DNA from: an uncultured Chthoniobacterales bacterium | GTDB lineage: Bacteria > Verrucomicrobiota > Verrucomicrobiia > Chthoniobacterales > UBA10450 | Reading direction: 5' to 3' | DNA length: 64,000 nt | Assembly: GCA_902805675.1 (NCBI GenBank) | Contig: CADCTA010000046.1 | Location: forward strand, 43,719-107,718 | Shown here: piece after piece, positions 1 through 7,427 of the stretch | Layout: the number at the start of each line of letters is the position of its first letter | Position numbering within the stretch: position 1 is the first letter of the stretch | Made by a program: the position numbers and the translations under genes | Notes under the pieces: model-generated | Told to the model about the DNA's origin: nothing | The model's input: the letters and a program-made list of their open reading frames with translations, nothing else | Database searches by the model: none

Positions 1-74
1 CCGACTTAAAGAAGCGCGCCACCGATCGCGAAACCGAGCGCGAAGTCTCGCGCTTCAACCGCAAGCACGGCTAG
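1..74 (+). CDS. C-terminal end of a basic protein, possibly SmpB (partial)
   Basis: Only the last 23 codons are present, in the frame starting at base 3 and ending in TAG at 72-74. The tail reads DLKKRATDRETEREVSRFNRKHG. A lysine/arginine-rich helix of this pattern is typical of the C-terminal tail of SmpB, the tmRNA-binding protein, which ends in repeated KR..RE..R motifs. That is a pattern-based guess. Any protein with a basic amphipathic C-terminus would look similar, and the body of the gene lies outside the window. Confidence 0.4.
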   Translation, partial: DLKKRATDRETEREVSRFNRKHG

Positions 75-113
75 CGCGGCTAGCACCTTGCGCGAGGGCG
101 TTCCCATTGCGCA

Positions 114-280
114 GTCATCCTGAGCCGCGAAGACGGCGAAGGACCTCGCGCCCTCGCTGCAGGTCGTGCCAAACCCAAGATCAGCAGCACACCCCGGGCG
201 CCCCCACCTCTTCCATGGGCGCGCAAAGCTCTCGCTCCGGGCGCGAGGTCCTTCGGCGCGCTCCGCCGCCTCAGGATGAC
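114..280. repeat. Dispersed inverted-repeat element, family A, copy 1
   Basis: The element starts GTCATCCTGAG and ends CTCAGGATGAC, an exact 11-bp terminal inverted repeat. Next to the ends lie GGCGAAGGACCTCGCGC and its near complement GCGCGAGGTCCTTCGGCG. The centre differs between copies. Four more copies sit at 7221, 12086, 18617 and 27263. No coding potential is convincing, and ORFs on both strands here are by-products of the palindrome. Confidence 0.85.
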
Positions 281-342
281 TGCGCGAGCAGTGGGACAGC
301 TCATTGCACTTCGCGCTGCTTAATTCACCTTACCCGCTCTCG

Positions 343-1569
343 ATGTCCCGCGCGCGCTCACCACTGCTCGTCCTGTTCCTCACCGTCTTCATCGACATGG
401 TGGGTTTCGGCATCGTCATGCCGGTATTGCCGCTCTACGCAGAACGCTTCCACGCCACGCCGCTCGAGATCGGCTGGCTGACCGGGATCTACTCCGGCAT
501 GCAGATCATCTTCACGCCGCTCCTTGGCAAGCTCTCCGACCGTTTCGGCCGCCGCCCGGTGCTGATGATCAGCCTAGCCGGCACGGCGATCGGCTTCGCG
601 GTCATGGGCATGGCGCATTCGCTCACGCTGCTTTTCGCAGCACGCATCTTCTCCGGTATCACCGGCGGCAACATCTCCATCCCGCAGGCCTATATCGCCG
701 ACGTCACCACGCCGGAAGAGCGCTCCAAGTGGATGGGAATGATCGGCGCCGCCTTCGGGCTCGGCTTCACCTTTGGCCCGATGATCGGTGGCATCATGAG
801 CCAGATCTCGTATGGCGCGCCCTTCTACTTCGCGGCCGGCCTCGCCGCTGTGAACGTCGTGCTGCTCTACTTCATCCTGCCGGAAAGCCTGCCGCTCGAG
901 GCCCGCCTCAAGCCGCACGCGAATGCGCCGGTAGTAGAAGTGTTCCGTCACGGCAGCGGCTGGATGTTTGGAGGAGTGGTCGCCACCTACTTCTTCCTCA
1001 TCATGGGCTTCACGATCATGACAGCGTTCTTTGCGCTCTTCACCGAACGACGGTTCGGCTACGACGCGCACGCCAACGGCTACCTCTTCGGCTTCATCGG
1101 GATCGTCACCGTCGTCGTGCAAGGCGGCCTCATCGGCAGGCTGGTCGTCGCGTTTGGCGAGACAGCTCTCGCCCGCGCCGGGCTGTTGATAACGACCGCA
1201 TCACTCGCTCTGCTTCCGTTCTGCTCGAACCTGACGTTGCTCCTGATTGCGTGCGTCGGCCTCTCGTGCGGAAGCGGTTTCGCCAGTCCGCCGCTGAACG
1301 GCCTTGCCTCGCAGCTGGTGGATCGTAGCTGGCAAGGTCGTGCCCTTGGCGTTGTGCAATCGGCTGGAAGCACGGCGCGTCTCCTCGGCCCGCTGCTTGG
1401 CGGCTGGCTGCTGATGTTCGATCTTGGCAAACCGGTGGCGCGCTATGGCGAAACTGCGTTCTTCGCCGCAGCCGGGCTTTGCTTCATCGGCGCGCTGCTT
1501 GGATTTTGCCTGAAGAAACCCGCGGGCGATCGCATGCCCGAGACCATTCCAGTCGGCTCCAGCGTCTAA
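343..1569 (+). CDS. MFS transporter, DHA1/TetA-like drug:H+ antiporter
   Basis: A 408-residue polytopic membrane protein with the 12-helix layout of drug:H+ antiporters. After helix 2 it carries GKLSDRFGRRPVLMISL, the classic MFS motif A (GxLaDrxGrkxxl), and helix 1 has DMVGFGIVMPVLPLY as in TetA-type pumps. The track ORF begins at a TTG at 304. I prefer the ATG at 343 because it directly precedes the first hydrophobic helix and the earlier codons look like spacer. The likely role is export of small drugs or metabolites across the inner membrane; the substrate cannot be read from sequence. It is monocistronic, with repeat elements on both sides. Confidence 0.85.
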   Translation: MSRARSPLLVLFLTVFIDMVGFGIVMPVLPLYAERFHATPLEIGWLTGIYSGMQIIFTPLLGKLSDRFGRRPVLMISLAGTAIGFAVMGMAHSLTLLFAARIFSGITGGNISIPQAYIADVTTPEERSKWMGMIGAAFGLGFTFGPMIGGIMSQISYGAPFYFAAGLAAVNVVLLYFILPESLPLEARLKPHANAPVVEVFRHGSGWMFGGVVATYFFLIMGFTIMTAFFALFTERRFGYDAHANGYLFGFIGIVTVVVQGGLIGRLVVAFGETALARAGLLITTASLALLPFCSNLTLLLIACVGLSCGSGFASPPLNGLASQLVDRSWQGRALGVVQSAGSTARLLGPLLGGWLLMFDLGKPVARYGETAFFAAAGLCFIGALLGFCLKKPAGDRMPETIPVGSSV

Positions 1570-1599
1570 CCATGGCGCCCATCCGTGAACAAAAGCACT

Positions 1600-1723
1600 G
1601 TCATCCCGAGCGAAGTGGAGGGATCCCGCGGCGTCACCGAAGACTGTGCAACGGGCTTGTAGGCGTCTACCCCACTACCCGGAAGTCCCGTCTCCGACTG
1701 CGCTTCCCTCTGCTCAGAACGAC
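1600..1723. repeat. Dispersed inverted-repeat element, family B, abutting thpR
   Basis: It starts GTCATCCCGAGCGAAGTGGAGG and ends in CTCAGAACGAC, a slightly decayed version of the family B ends seen at 4765, 8783, 60247 and 63655. The right end stops 3 bp before the thpR start codon, so the ribosome-binding region of thpR lies inside the element. Confidence 0.7.
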
Positions 1724-1726
1724 CAC

Positions 1727-2272
1727 ATGACCGCCAAACGCCTGTTCATCGCCATCGACATGCCGGAACCGGTCACGAGCCTGCTCGTCGATTTGAACCC
1801 GCACCTGCCCGGCGTCCGCTGGCTCAAACCGGAGCAGATTCACCTGACGGTCAGCTTTCTCGGAAACGTCGGCCCGATTGCGGAAGAGACACTGCGCGAA
1901 AAGCTCGGCGCGATTCGCTTCACCGCGTTTTTCATGCCGGTGAGTGGCGTCGGCACGTTCCCCGCAAAAGGCCGGCCGAACGTGATATGGGCCGGCGTGG
2001 GCAGTGGTCATCCGCAGCTGTTCCACGTCTACAAGAAGGTGCAGGAGGCGGCCCTCGGAGCGGGATTACACCCGGAGCTTCGCTCGTGGCATCCGCACAT
2101 CACGTTTGCGCGGTGCCGCGATGTGTCCGCGGAGAAGGTGCGGCCGTTCCTGAAGGAACACGCGGAGCTGGAAGCTGGCATGGTGCGCGTGGAGTCGTTC
2201 TCGCTCTACTCGAGTATCCCCGGGCCGATCGGGTCGGCCTACACGAGGGAGCTGGAAGTCCGCGCAGCGTAA
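1727..2272 (+). CDS. thpR: RNA 2',3'-cyclic phosphodiesterase (2H family)
   Basis: A 181-residue soluble protein of the LigT/ThpR family, which opens 2',3'-cyclic phosphates on RNA ends. Both catalytic HxT motifs are present: HLTVSFLG near residue 40 and HPHITFAR near residue 120, at the spacing expected for the two-lobed 2H fold. The start is the ATG at 1727, giving MTAKRLFIAIDMP, the usual N-terminus. The track ORF runs further upstream only because it reads through a repeat element. No Shine-Dalgarno sequence is obvious. It is a single gene. Confidence 0.9.
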   Translation: MTAKRLFIAIDMPEPVTSLLVDLNPHLPGVRWLKPEQIHLTVSFLGNVGPIAEETLREKLGAIRFTAFFMPVSGVGTFPAKGRPNVIWAGVGSGHPQLFHVYKKVQEAALGAGLHPELRSWHPHITFARCRDVSAEKVRPFLKEHAELEAGMVRVESFSLYSSIPGPIGSAYTRELEVRAA

Positions 2273-2290
2273 GGAGACACCCCAGCAAAA

Positions 2291-2386
2291 GCGCCACAAC
2301 AGTGGCGCAGTCCAAGACGCTGCCGCGCCACTTCAGCCAAGAACGGCGCGATAGCGTCTTGGAGTGCGGCGGTATTCCGCCGCTTT
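2291..2386. repeat. Cluster of three hairpins after thpR
   Basis: Three consecutive palindromes follow the thpR stop. GCGCCAC-aaca-GTGGCGC is at 2291-2308. An 18-bp imperfect pair CCAAGACGCT..GCGCC / GGCGC..AGCGTCTTGG is at 2312-2362. GCGGCGG-tatt-CCGCCGC followed by TTTA is at 2366-2386. The last could act as a weak terminator for thpR. The gap to the next gene (2273-2618) otherwise holds only a family B fragment. Confidence 0.6.
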
Positions 2387-2444
2387 AGCCGAGGCTCGGA
2401 AGCGCGCTCCTTCGCGTCCGATCACGTCACTTCGCCTCTGCTAT

Positions 2445-2495
2445 GTCATTCCGACCGAAGTGGAGGACCGGACCTTCGGGTAGTGGGGCAGAGGG
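2445..2495. repeat. One-sided fragment of a family B element
   Basis: GTCATTCCGACCGAAGTGGAGG matches the left end of family B. No matching right end follows before the convergent gene, so this looks like a decayed half element. Confidence 0.5.
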
Positions 2496-2618
2496 CCACA
2501 ATAGCGACCGTCCTTCTGCTTCTCGGCGGTGCAGCAGAGGAAGAAGCGATGTGTCGACTTCGTTCGCCATGGCAGGGGCTGGAATGTCGGCCGCCTTGCT
2601 GTGGCGACGAAAACCCTG

Positions 2619-3932
2619 CTAAACCTCGCCGATACGCGTCGGCGCGAGAATGGCGTCGCGCATTCCGTGGAGAAGCTTCTTGTCCGCGGGGACGATCGTG
2701 GCGAGCGCACCGCGCATGGTGACGCGGTCCTGCTCGACGAAGTAGTACGGACAGAGGCGAACGCGGCCGCGCATTGTCTGCAGTTCTCCCGTGTCGTTTG
2801 ACCAATACGGCTGGTCGACGAGGCGCGCTTTGTGGAAGCGCTGCATGATGCGCGGCTCGGTTTCGATTTGCGCCAGCCCCTCCTCGATCAGGCGCTGCCA
2901 TTCGGCTTGCGGCAAATCCTGCCCGACCGAGACCCCGCGGCTGCCCCAGCCTAGCGGCGAGAATCCGCTCACTTTGAGCAACAGCTCGCGCTCCTTCTGG
3001 CTGAGCTTGCCGGCTTCGCGCCAGTCGTGAATTTCGAGGCGCGGAATGACGGCGTGCTGCGGCAACGGCGTTGGGTCGAGCAGCCAGGTGTAAGGGATTA
3101 CCTCCTGTAGGGAGCGGAAGTATTTGTCGCCGAGCTCGCGTCGCCAGAAGTCACGCAGTGGTGCGAGCCAGAAGAGCGCGAACCACATCTTCTCTTCGAG
3201 GAAAGGCTTGAACGGCGGCGTCACCTTCACCGAGCCATCTGCCGCGGAGCTCATCAGCTTGCTCACCGCCGGTATGTTCGGCAGATCGAACAGCTCGAAG
3301 AACCGGTAGACGTTTCGGCCCGCGGTCGGCTCATAGCTTTCGGCCGCGAAGACGTTCCAGCGATGCTCCGGATGTCGCGCGTTCAACTGCGCAGCCGCCC
3401 AATTCATCTCCGGCCGGTACGTCGCTGATTCCTCCGAGACGACGATGTCGCCGCCGTTCGGCAGCAAAGACTTGAAGCCTTCGAGCATGCCGCTGTCGCC
3501 GCCGACCACGTCCGCGCCTAACGAGGCATACGTTTGGTTCAGCCATGCCGTGAGTCCGATGCCGCCAGGCACAGAGTCGATCTCGGCGATGATGTAGCCG
3601 GTGTCGGTCAGGACGAGGTCGGGCCGGATGACCATCGGTACGTCATCGCGGAACTGCTTCTGGCGCGCGAACTCGACCAGCCCGGCAGGCTTGCCCGCGT
3701 CGAGGTAACGCGTCACCCACGCCGGCTGTTTCCCTTTGACGCTCTGGTGATAGAGCTGATTGCAAGCGCGCTGAAAGACGAAGAGCTGGTGGCCGAGGCG
3801 CTCCAGTTGTGTAGCGAATTTCGGCTCGATCGCGAAAGGCTCGGGCGAGAGGAGGAAGTCTTTTTCCGCGAAGAGACCCTCAGCCGGGAAAGCGGCGCGG
3901 ATTGCGGCGAGGCTTCGGTCGGTTCCAGCCAT
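2619..3932 (-). CDS. Conserved unknown, circularly permuted ATP-grasp-like
   Basis: A 437-residue soluble protein that I do not recognise by name. The mid N-terminal stretch RPDLVLTDTGYIIAEIDSVP reads like the substrate/metal lobe of glutathionylspermidine-synthase-like and other circularly permuted ATP-grasp proteins. The C-terminal third (KVSGFSPLGWGSRGVSVG, then IMQRFHKA and RVRLCPYYFVE) resembles the glycine-rich nucleotide loop and acidic metal-binding strand of that fold. This is fold-level inference; a peptide or amide ligase role would be speculative. No signal peptide or membrane segment is visible. The start is an ATG at 3932. The gene is convergent with thpR and lies upstream of ruvA on the same strand, separated from it by a repeat. 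Confidence 0.6.
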   Translation of the reverse strand: MAGTDRSLAAIRAAFPAEGLFAEKDFLLSPEPFAIEPKFATQLERLGHQLFVFQRACNQLYHQSVKGKQPAWVTRYLDAGKPAGLVEFARQKQFRDDVPMVIRPDLVLTDTGYIIAEIDSVPGGIGLTAWLNQTYASLGADVVGGDSGMLEGFKSLLPNGGDIVVSEESATYRPEMNWAAAQLNARHPEHRWNVFAAESYEPTAGRNVYRFFELFDLPNIPAVSKLMSSAADGSVKVTPPFKPFLEEKMWFALFWLAPLRDFWRRELGDKYFRSLQEVIPYTWLLDPTPLPQHAVIPRLEIHDWREAGKLSQKERELLLKVSGFSPLGWGSRGVSVGQDLPQAEWQRLIEEGLAQIETEPRIMQRFHKARLVDQPYWSNDTGELQTMRGRVRLCPYYFVEQDRVTMRGALATIVPADKKLLHGMRDAILAPTRIGEV

Positions 3933-3947
3933 CGCGCTATTTCCAGA

Positions 3948-4052
3948 AAACGTCGAACGTCGAACGCCGAACGCTGAACGTCGAACGCGGAAGCGCCCTC
4001 CGTCCGTCTGCAGTTCGGACTTCGACGTTCGACGTTCGACGTTCGACGTTTG
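3948..4052. repeat. GAACGTC / GACGTTC simple palindromic repeat block
   Basis: A run of degenerate GTCGAACG units (3948-3990) faces a run of CGTTCGACGTTCGACGTTCG (4021-4050), forming a long imperfect inverted repeat between the ATP-grasp-like gene and ruvA. The same GACGTTCGACGTTCG word recurs at about 34400-34415, upstream of another gene. Confidence 0.6.
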
Positions 4053-4058
4053 CTTCTT

Positions 4059-4673
4059 TCATCGGCCCGCCGCGATTCGTTTCAACGCCAGCTTCACCAG
4101 CTCCTCCGCGCTCTTGATCTCCGGCTGTTTCTCCTGGAGATCGCGCACCGTCTTGTGCGCATCCACCTGTTTGTAGCCCAGCGCAATCAACGCGAGCACC
4201 GCCTCGTTGGCCTGTTCGTCCTCAGCGCTCGGTGCATGCGAGGCGCTGGCCGCTTCCCATGCCGCAGCCACGCCGACCTTGTCCTTTAATTCGAGCACGA
4301 TGCGCTCCGCTGTCTTCTTGCCGAGCCCGCTGATTTTCGAGAGCGAGGCAACGTCACCATTGACGACCGCACCTTTGAAACTGCTCACGCTCATCCCGCT
4401 CAGCACGGCGAGGGCAAGCTTCGGTCCGATGCCGCTGACGTTGTTGACCAGCAGCCGGAAGAGATCGCGCTCGGCGATGCTCATGAAGCCGTACAGAATG
4501 TGGGCGTCTTCGCGCACGTGCAGATGGGTGAGCACTTGCACAGCTTGCCCGATGGCCGGCAGCCGGTCGTAGCTCGACAGCGGGATGAGCACCTCGTAGC
4601 CGACGCCGCTGACGTCGATCACAGCTTGTGTCGGAAGCGCCGCGACGAGCTTTCCTGAGACGAAGGTGATCAT
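4059..4673 (-). CDS. ruvA: Holliday junction branch migration protein RuvA
   Basis: A 204-residue protein that binds Holliday junctions as a tetramer and loads the RuvB helicase. It starts MITFVSGKL, followed by AVIDVSGVGYEV as in the N-terminal OB fold. Two helix-hairpin-helix motifs are visible (VNNVSGIGPKLALAVL and LSKISGLGKKTAERIVLEL), then a linker and the C-terminal RuvB-binding domain (ANEAVLALIALGYKQVDAHK). The track ORF extends to 4799 through a repeat; the ATG at 4673 matches the family N-terminus. ruvB and ruvC are not adjacent. Confidence 0.95.
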   Translation of the reverse strand: MITFVSGKLVAALPTQAVIDVSGVGYEVLIPLSSYDRLPAIGQAVQVLTHLHVREDAHILYGFMSIAERDLFRLLVNNVSGIGPKLALAVLSGMSVSSFKGAVVNGDVASLSKISGLGKKTAERIVLELKDKVGVAAAWEAASASHAPSAEDEQANEAVLALIALGYKQVDAHKTVRDLQEKQPEIKSAEELVKLALKRIAAGR

Positions 4674-4764
4674 CGTTGCAATGGGTAACAGAGCGGCCGC
4701 AATCCGCAACAAACGGGCGGTCCGCGAGGCGGTTCTGCCCGGAGCGCGCGATGCACGTTTCGCG

Positions 4765-4857
4765 GTCATTCCGAGCGAAGCCGAGGAATCCCGTGGCATG
4801 AGCTTGAAGGTAGCGCCACGGGATTCTTCGACTCCGCTGCGCTGCGCTCAGAATGAC
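4765..4857. repeat. Dispersed inverted-repeat element, family B
   Basis: A well-preserved copy: GTCATTCCGAGCGAAGCC..GGAATCCCGTGGC on the left and GCCACGGGATTCTTCGACTC..GCTCAGAATGAC on the right. The arms are complementary apart from the subterminal region and a central loop. Confidence 0.8.
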
Positions 4858-4907
4858 AGCGTGACGAAGAGGTGCACGACGCGCGAGAAGTCGTCCAGCT
4901 CCTGCAC

Positions 4908-6434
4908 CTACGACGCTGGCTTGATGACCATCGTGATGTCGACGCGCTTGAAGTTCGCCGTGTTGATTCCTTCCGCGCGGTGCGTCTTCCAGCCCGCCGG
5001 AAGCGCCGGATAAAGCTGCGCAGCTAGTCGCGTCGGTAAAACGACGAAGCGGGCGCCCGGCTTCTCCATGAACGGCTGCACTTCGTCGTCGTCGAGATCC
5101 GACATGTAGCCGTCGACGTGTTTGCGCGCATACCAGACGAGACTCGGCTCCTTGTAATCGACGGCGCCGAATTCCATCTCGCGCGTGAGATCGGGCCGCG
5201 CGCTGGCTACCAACTGTTTCGAGGGAAAATACTGCGCCATGATTGGCGTCGCGCAGACAAAGATCAACGCCGCTGCCGCACCCGTGATCGCTGCGCGGCG
5301 CACGAAGCGGCCGCCGTTCTCCGCTTGGGCAAGCGCCTTCGCCAGCAGCAGCGCGAGCAACGGATAAGCGGGCAAGGTGTAGTGCGGCAGCTTCGTCTTC
5401 ACGAACGTGAAAATAACGAAGACGATCGCAATGCCGGCGATCAGGTACCTGTCCAGCGGGTCACGATTGCGCCAAAGCTTCTTCGCCAGCCACGGCAGCT
5501 TCACCGACCAGGGCAGGAAGGTGATGAAGATCGTGACGAAATAGAACGGCAGGGTGCCCAGGTATGTCCACATCGACCTCGCGCCGTGGCCCTCCATCGC
5601 GACGAGCGATCGCGCGACGACATGGCGGCCAATCCCGATGCGCATGAATTCGCCATTCGTGCGCACGAGTGCCGGGATGCCCCAGACCGCGACGATCGAA
5701 AGCGTGACTAAAGCGCCGGTGAAGAAAAGGAAGCGGCGGTTGAGCTGCGCGCCGGGCAGGAAGAAGCCCGTCATTGCCACGGTAAGCAGTGGAAGCCATC
5801 CCAGCGGACCTTTGGCCAGGAACGCGAGCGCGAGCGATAAGTAGAAGATCCACCACCAGCGTCGCTGGATCGTTTGCTGCGGCGTTTCAGGTGTCGCGGT
5901 GGTGCTCAAGCGGTCGCGCAGCAGCTCGTATCCGGCCCAGAACGCCGCCGTCATGAACATCACCAGCCACATGTCCGCGACTGCAGCTTTGGCATGGATG
6001 AACATCTGCACGCAGATCGTGAAGATGATCGCCGCCCACCAGCCGACGCGTTCGTTCGCGATGCGCCTTCCCCACGCGAACAACAACAGTGCCGTGACTG
6101 CCGCTGTGATCACCGACGGCAGCCGCGCGGCAAATTCGTTTTCGCCGAAGAGGCGGTACGTCACCGTGTGCGCCCAGTAGGTCAGCGGCGGCTTGTCGAA
6201 ACGGTATCGATTGTTCAGGTACGGAACGACATAGTCACCGCGCTGGATCATCTCGCGCGAAGCCTCCGCGAAGCGCGGCTCGTCGCGATCGATAAACGGC
6301 ATCGTCCACGTGCCTGCAGCGTGGAAGAGCAGCGCGCCAAAGAAGACGAGCGCGAATTTACGGATTGCAGGTCGCAAGGGCGGATTCAAAGATACAGGCG
6401 GGTGAAACACAAACCGGAATTTCCGTGGTGACAC
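4908..6434 (-). CDS. ArnT/PMT-like lipid-linked glycosyltransferase (GT39/GT83 type)
   Basis: A roughly 508-residue polytopic membrane protein of the dolichyl-phosphate-mannose / ArnT superfamily, which moves a sugar from a polyprenyl-phosphate carrier to a periplasmic acceptor. The first periplasmic loop has the diagnostic acidic motif in MPFIDRDEPRFAEASREM, followed by DKPPLTYW. About ten hydrophobic segments follow, then a soluble C-terminal domain. The listed GTG start at 6434 overlaps the start of the divergent PAP2 gene. A start a few codons in (for example the GTG near 6410) is equally possible and would leave a little room for regulatory DNA. The neighbouring PAP2 phosphatase fits a shared role in lipid A, undecaprenyl carrier or cell-surface glycan work. 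Confidence 0.85.
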   Translation of the reverse strand: MSPRKFRFVFHPPVSLNPPLRPAIRKFALVFFGALLFHAAGTWTMPFIDRDEPRFAEASREMIQRGDYVVPYLNNRYRFDKPPLTYWAHTVTYRLFGENEFAARLPSVITAAVTALLLFAWGRRIANERVGWWAAIIFTICVQMFIHAKAAVADMWLVMFMTAAFWAGYELLRDRLSTTATPETPQQTIQRRWWWIFYLSLALAFLAKGPLGWLPLLTVAMTGFFLPGAQLNRRFLFFTGALVTLSIVAVWGIPALVRTNGEFMRIGIGRHVVARSLVAMEGHGARSMWTYLGTLPFYFVTIFITFLPWSVKLPWLAKKLWRNRDPLDRYLIAGIAIVFVIFTFVKTKLPHYTLPAYPLLALLLAKALAQAENGGRFVRRAAITGAAAALIFVCATPIMAQYFPSKQLVASARPDLTREMEFGAVDYKEPSLVWYARKHVDGYMSDLDDDEVQPFMEKPGARFVVLPTRLAAQLYPALPAGWKTHRAEGINTANFKRVDITMVIKPAS

Positions 6435-7051
6435 CCCGCCGCCGTCTCGGCTGGTGGCTTCTCGCTGCTCTTGCCGCCGCCTTGTTCATGGCGGTGTCGT
6501 TGATCCTCGATCCGGCGGTCCAGAGCTGGATGACGGCTAATCAATTGCGCGGCGTCCGCTCGTTCATGCGGAACGTCAGCTACGTCGGCGACTGGGTCGG
6601 CCACGCAGTGGCGGCGCTACTGGGGGCATTCATCGCATATCGCGTGAAGAATCCGCGATGGGTCCGGATCTGCATCGCGATGCTCGTAGCCCTCGCAATC
6701 GCTGGCGCAGCGGCGCGCGTGGTGAAAGTCGTAGCAGGACGCTCGCGCCCTTCGGTGCAGGTCGATGTTGGTTTCAATGGGCCGCGTTGGACCGCGAAAT
6801 ATCACGCCTTCCCGTCAGGCCACACTGCCTCCTCGATGGCGTACTTCGGCGTGCTGGCGTTCGCGAATCGTCGCCTCTTCGCTGCGTTGCTGCCGATTCC
6901 GTTGGTCATCGCCTTTTCGCGGATGTACGTCGGCGCGCACCATCTCTCGGACGTGATCGGCGGCGCGCTCATCGGCCTGGCGATCGCGGTGTGGGTGGCG
7001 CACTGGCGGCGCTTCCAAATCGCAAATCGGCCACCGACGATCGCTAGTTGA
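6425..7051 (+). CDS. PAP2-family membrane phosphatase
   Basis: A roughly 208-residue membrane phosphatase. All three PAP2 signatures are present: KVVAGRSRP (KxxxxxxRP), PSGHTAS (PSGH) and SRMYVGAHHLSD (SRxxxxxHxxxD). The active site therefore looks complete, with catalytic His in the second and third motifs facing the periplasm. Substrates in this family include undecaprenyl pyrophosphate, phosphatidic acid and lipid A 1-phosphate; the sequence does not say which. The start is one of two adjacent GTG codons at 6425/6428. The gene is divergent from and overlaps the start of the ArnT-like gene. Confidence 0.88.
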   Translation: MVTPRRRLGWWLLAALAAALFMAVSLILDPAVQSWMTANQLRGVRSFMRNVSYVGDWVGHAVAALLGAFIAYRVKNPRWVRICIAMLVALAIAGAAARVVKVVAGRSRPSVQVDVGFNGPRWTAKYHAFPSGHTASSMAYFGVLAFANRRLFAALLPIPLVIAFSRMYVGAHHLSDVIGGALIGLAIAVWVAHWRRFQIANRPPTIAS

Positions 7052-7052
7052 T

Positions 7053-7140
7053 TGGCGGAGGGGGTGGGATTCGAACCCACGGAGGCTTGCGCCTCGCCAG
7101 TTTTCAAGACTGGAGCCATCAACCACTCGACCACCCCTCC
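7053..7140 (-). tRNA. tRNA-Ser (anticodon UGA)
   Basis: Read on the minus strand the gene begins GGAGGGGTGGTCGAGTGG and ends GGGTTCGAATCCCACC followed by the closing acceptor strand and an encoded CCA. The anticodon stem CAGT/ACTG encloses CTTGAAA, so the anticodon is TGA. A long variable arm (GCGAGGCGCAAGCCTCC) confirms a class II serine tRNA. It lies 1 bp after the PAP2 stop, in the opposite orientation. Confidence 0.97.
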
Positions 7141-7220
7141 GGTTGCAGCGTGCGTGGAGATTCTGGCATTCGGTTTGCGATGAGCAAGGCGCTACTTGGC
7201 GGGTAACGGCGTAACGTGTG

Positions 7221-7375
7221 GTCATCCTGAGGCGGCGAAGCGCGCCGAAGGACCTCGCGCCGTCGCTCAGCGGTTCGGGAAACGGAACGATGTGCCCGCG
7301 GTTCCACGCTTTCCGGTTTGCAAAGCGCCGACTGGGAGCGTGAGGTCCTTCGCCGTCTGCGCGGCTCAGGATGAC
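7221..7375. repeat. Dispersed inverted-repeat element, family A, copy 2
   Basis: Starts GTCATCCTGAGG and ends GGCTCAGGATGAC, with GCCGAAGGACCTCGCGCC facing GCGTGAGGTCCTTCGCCG. It lies between the tRNA and the radical SAM gene. Confidence 0.85.
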
Positions 7376-7427
7376 TCGCGGGAGGTGCGGAATCTAGCTG
7401 GACGTGCCGAAACGTTCATGTGAACGT

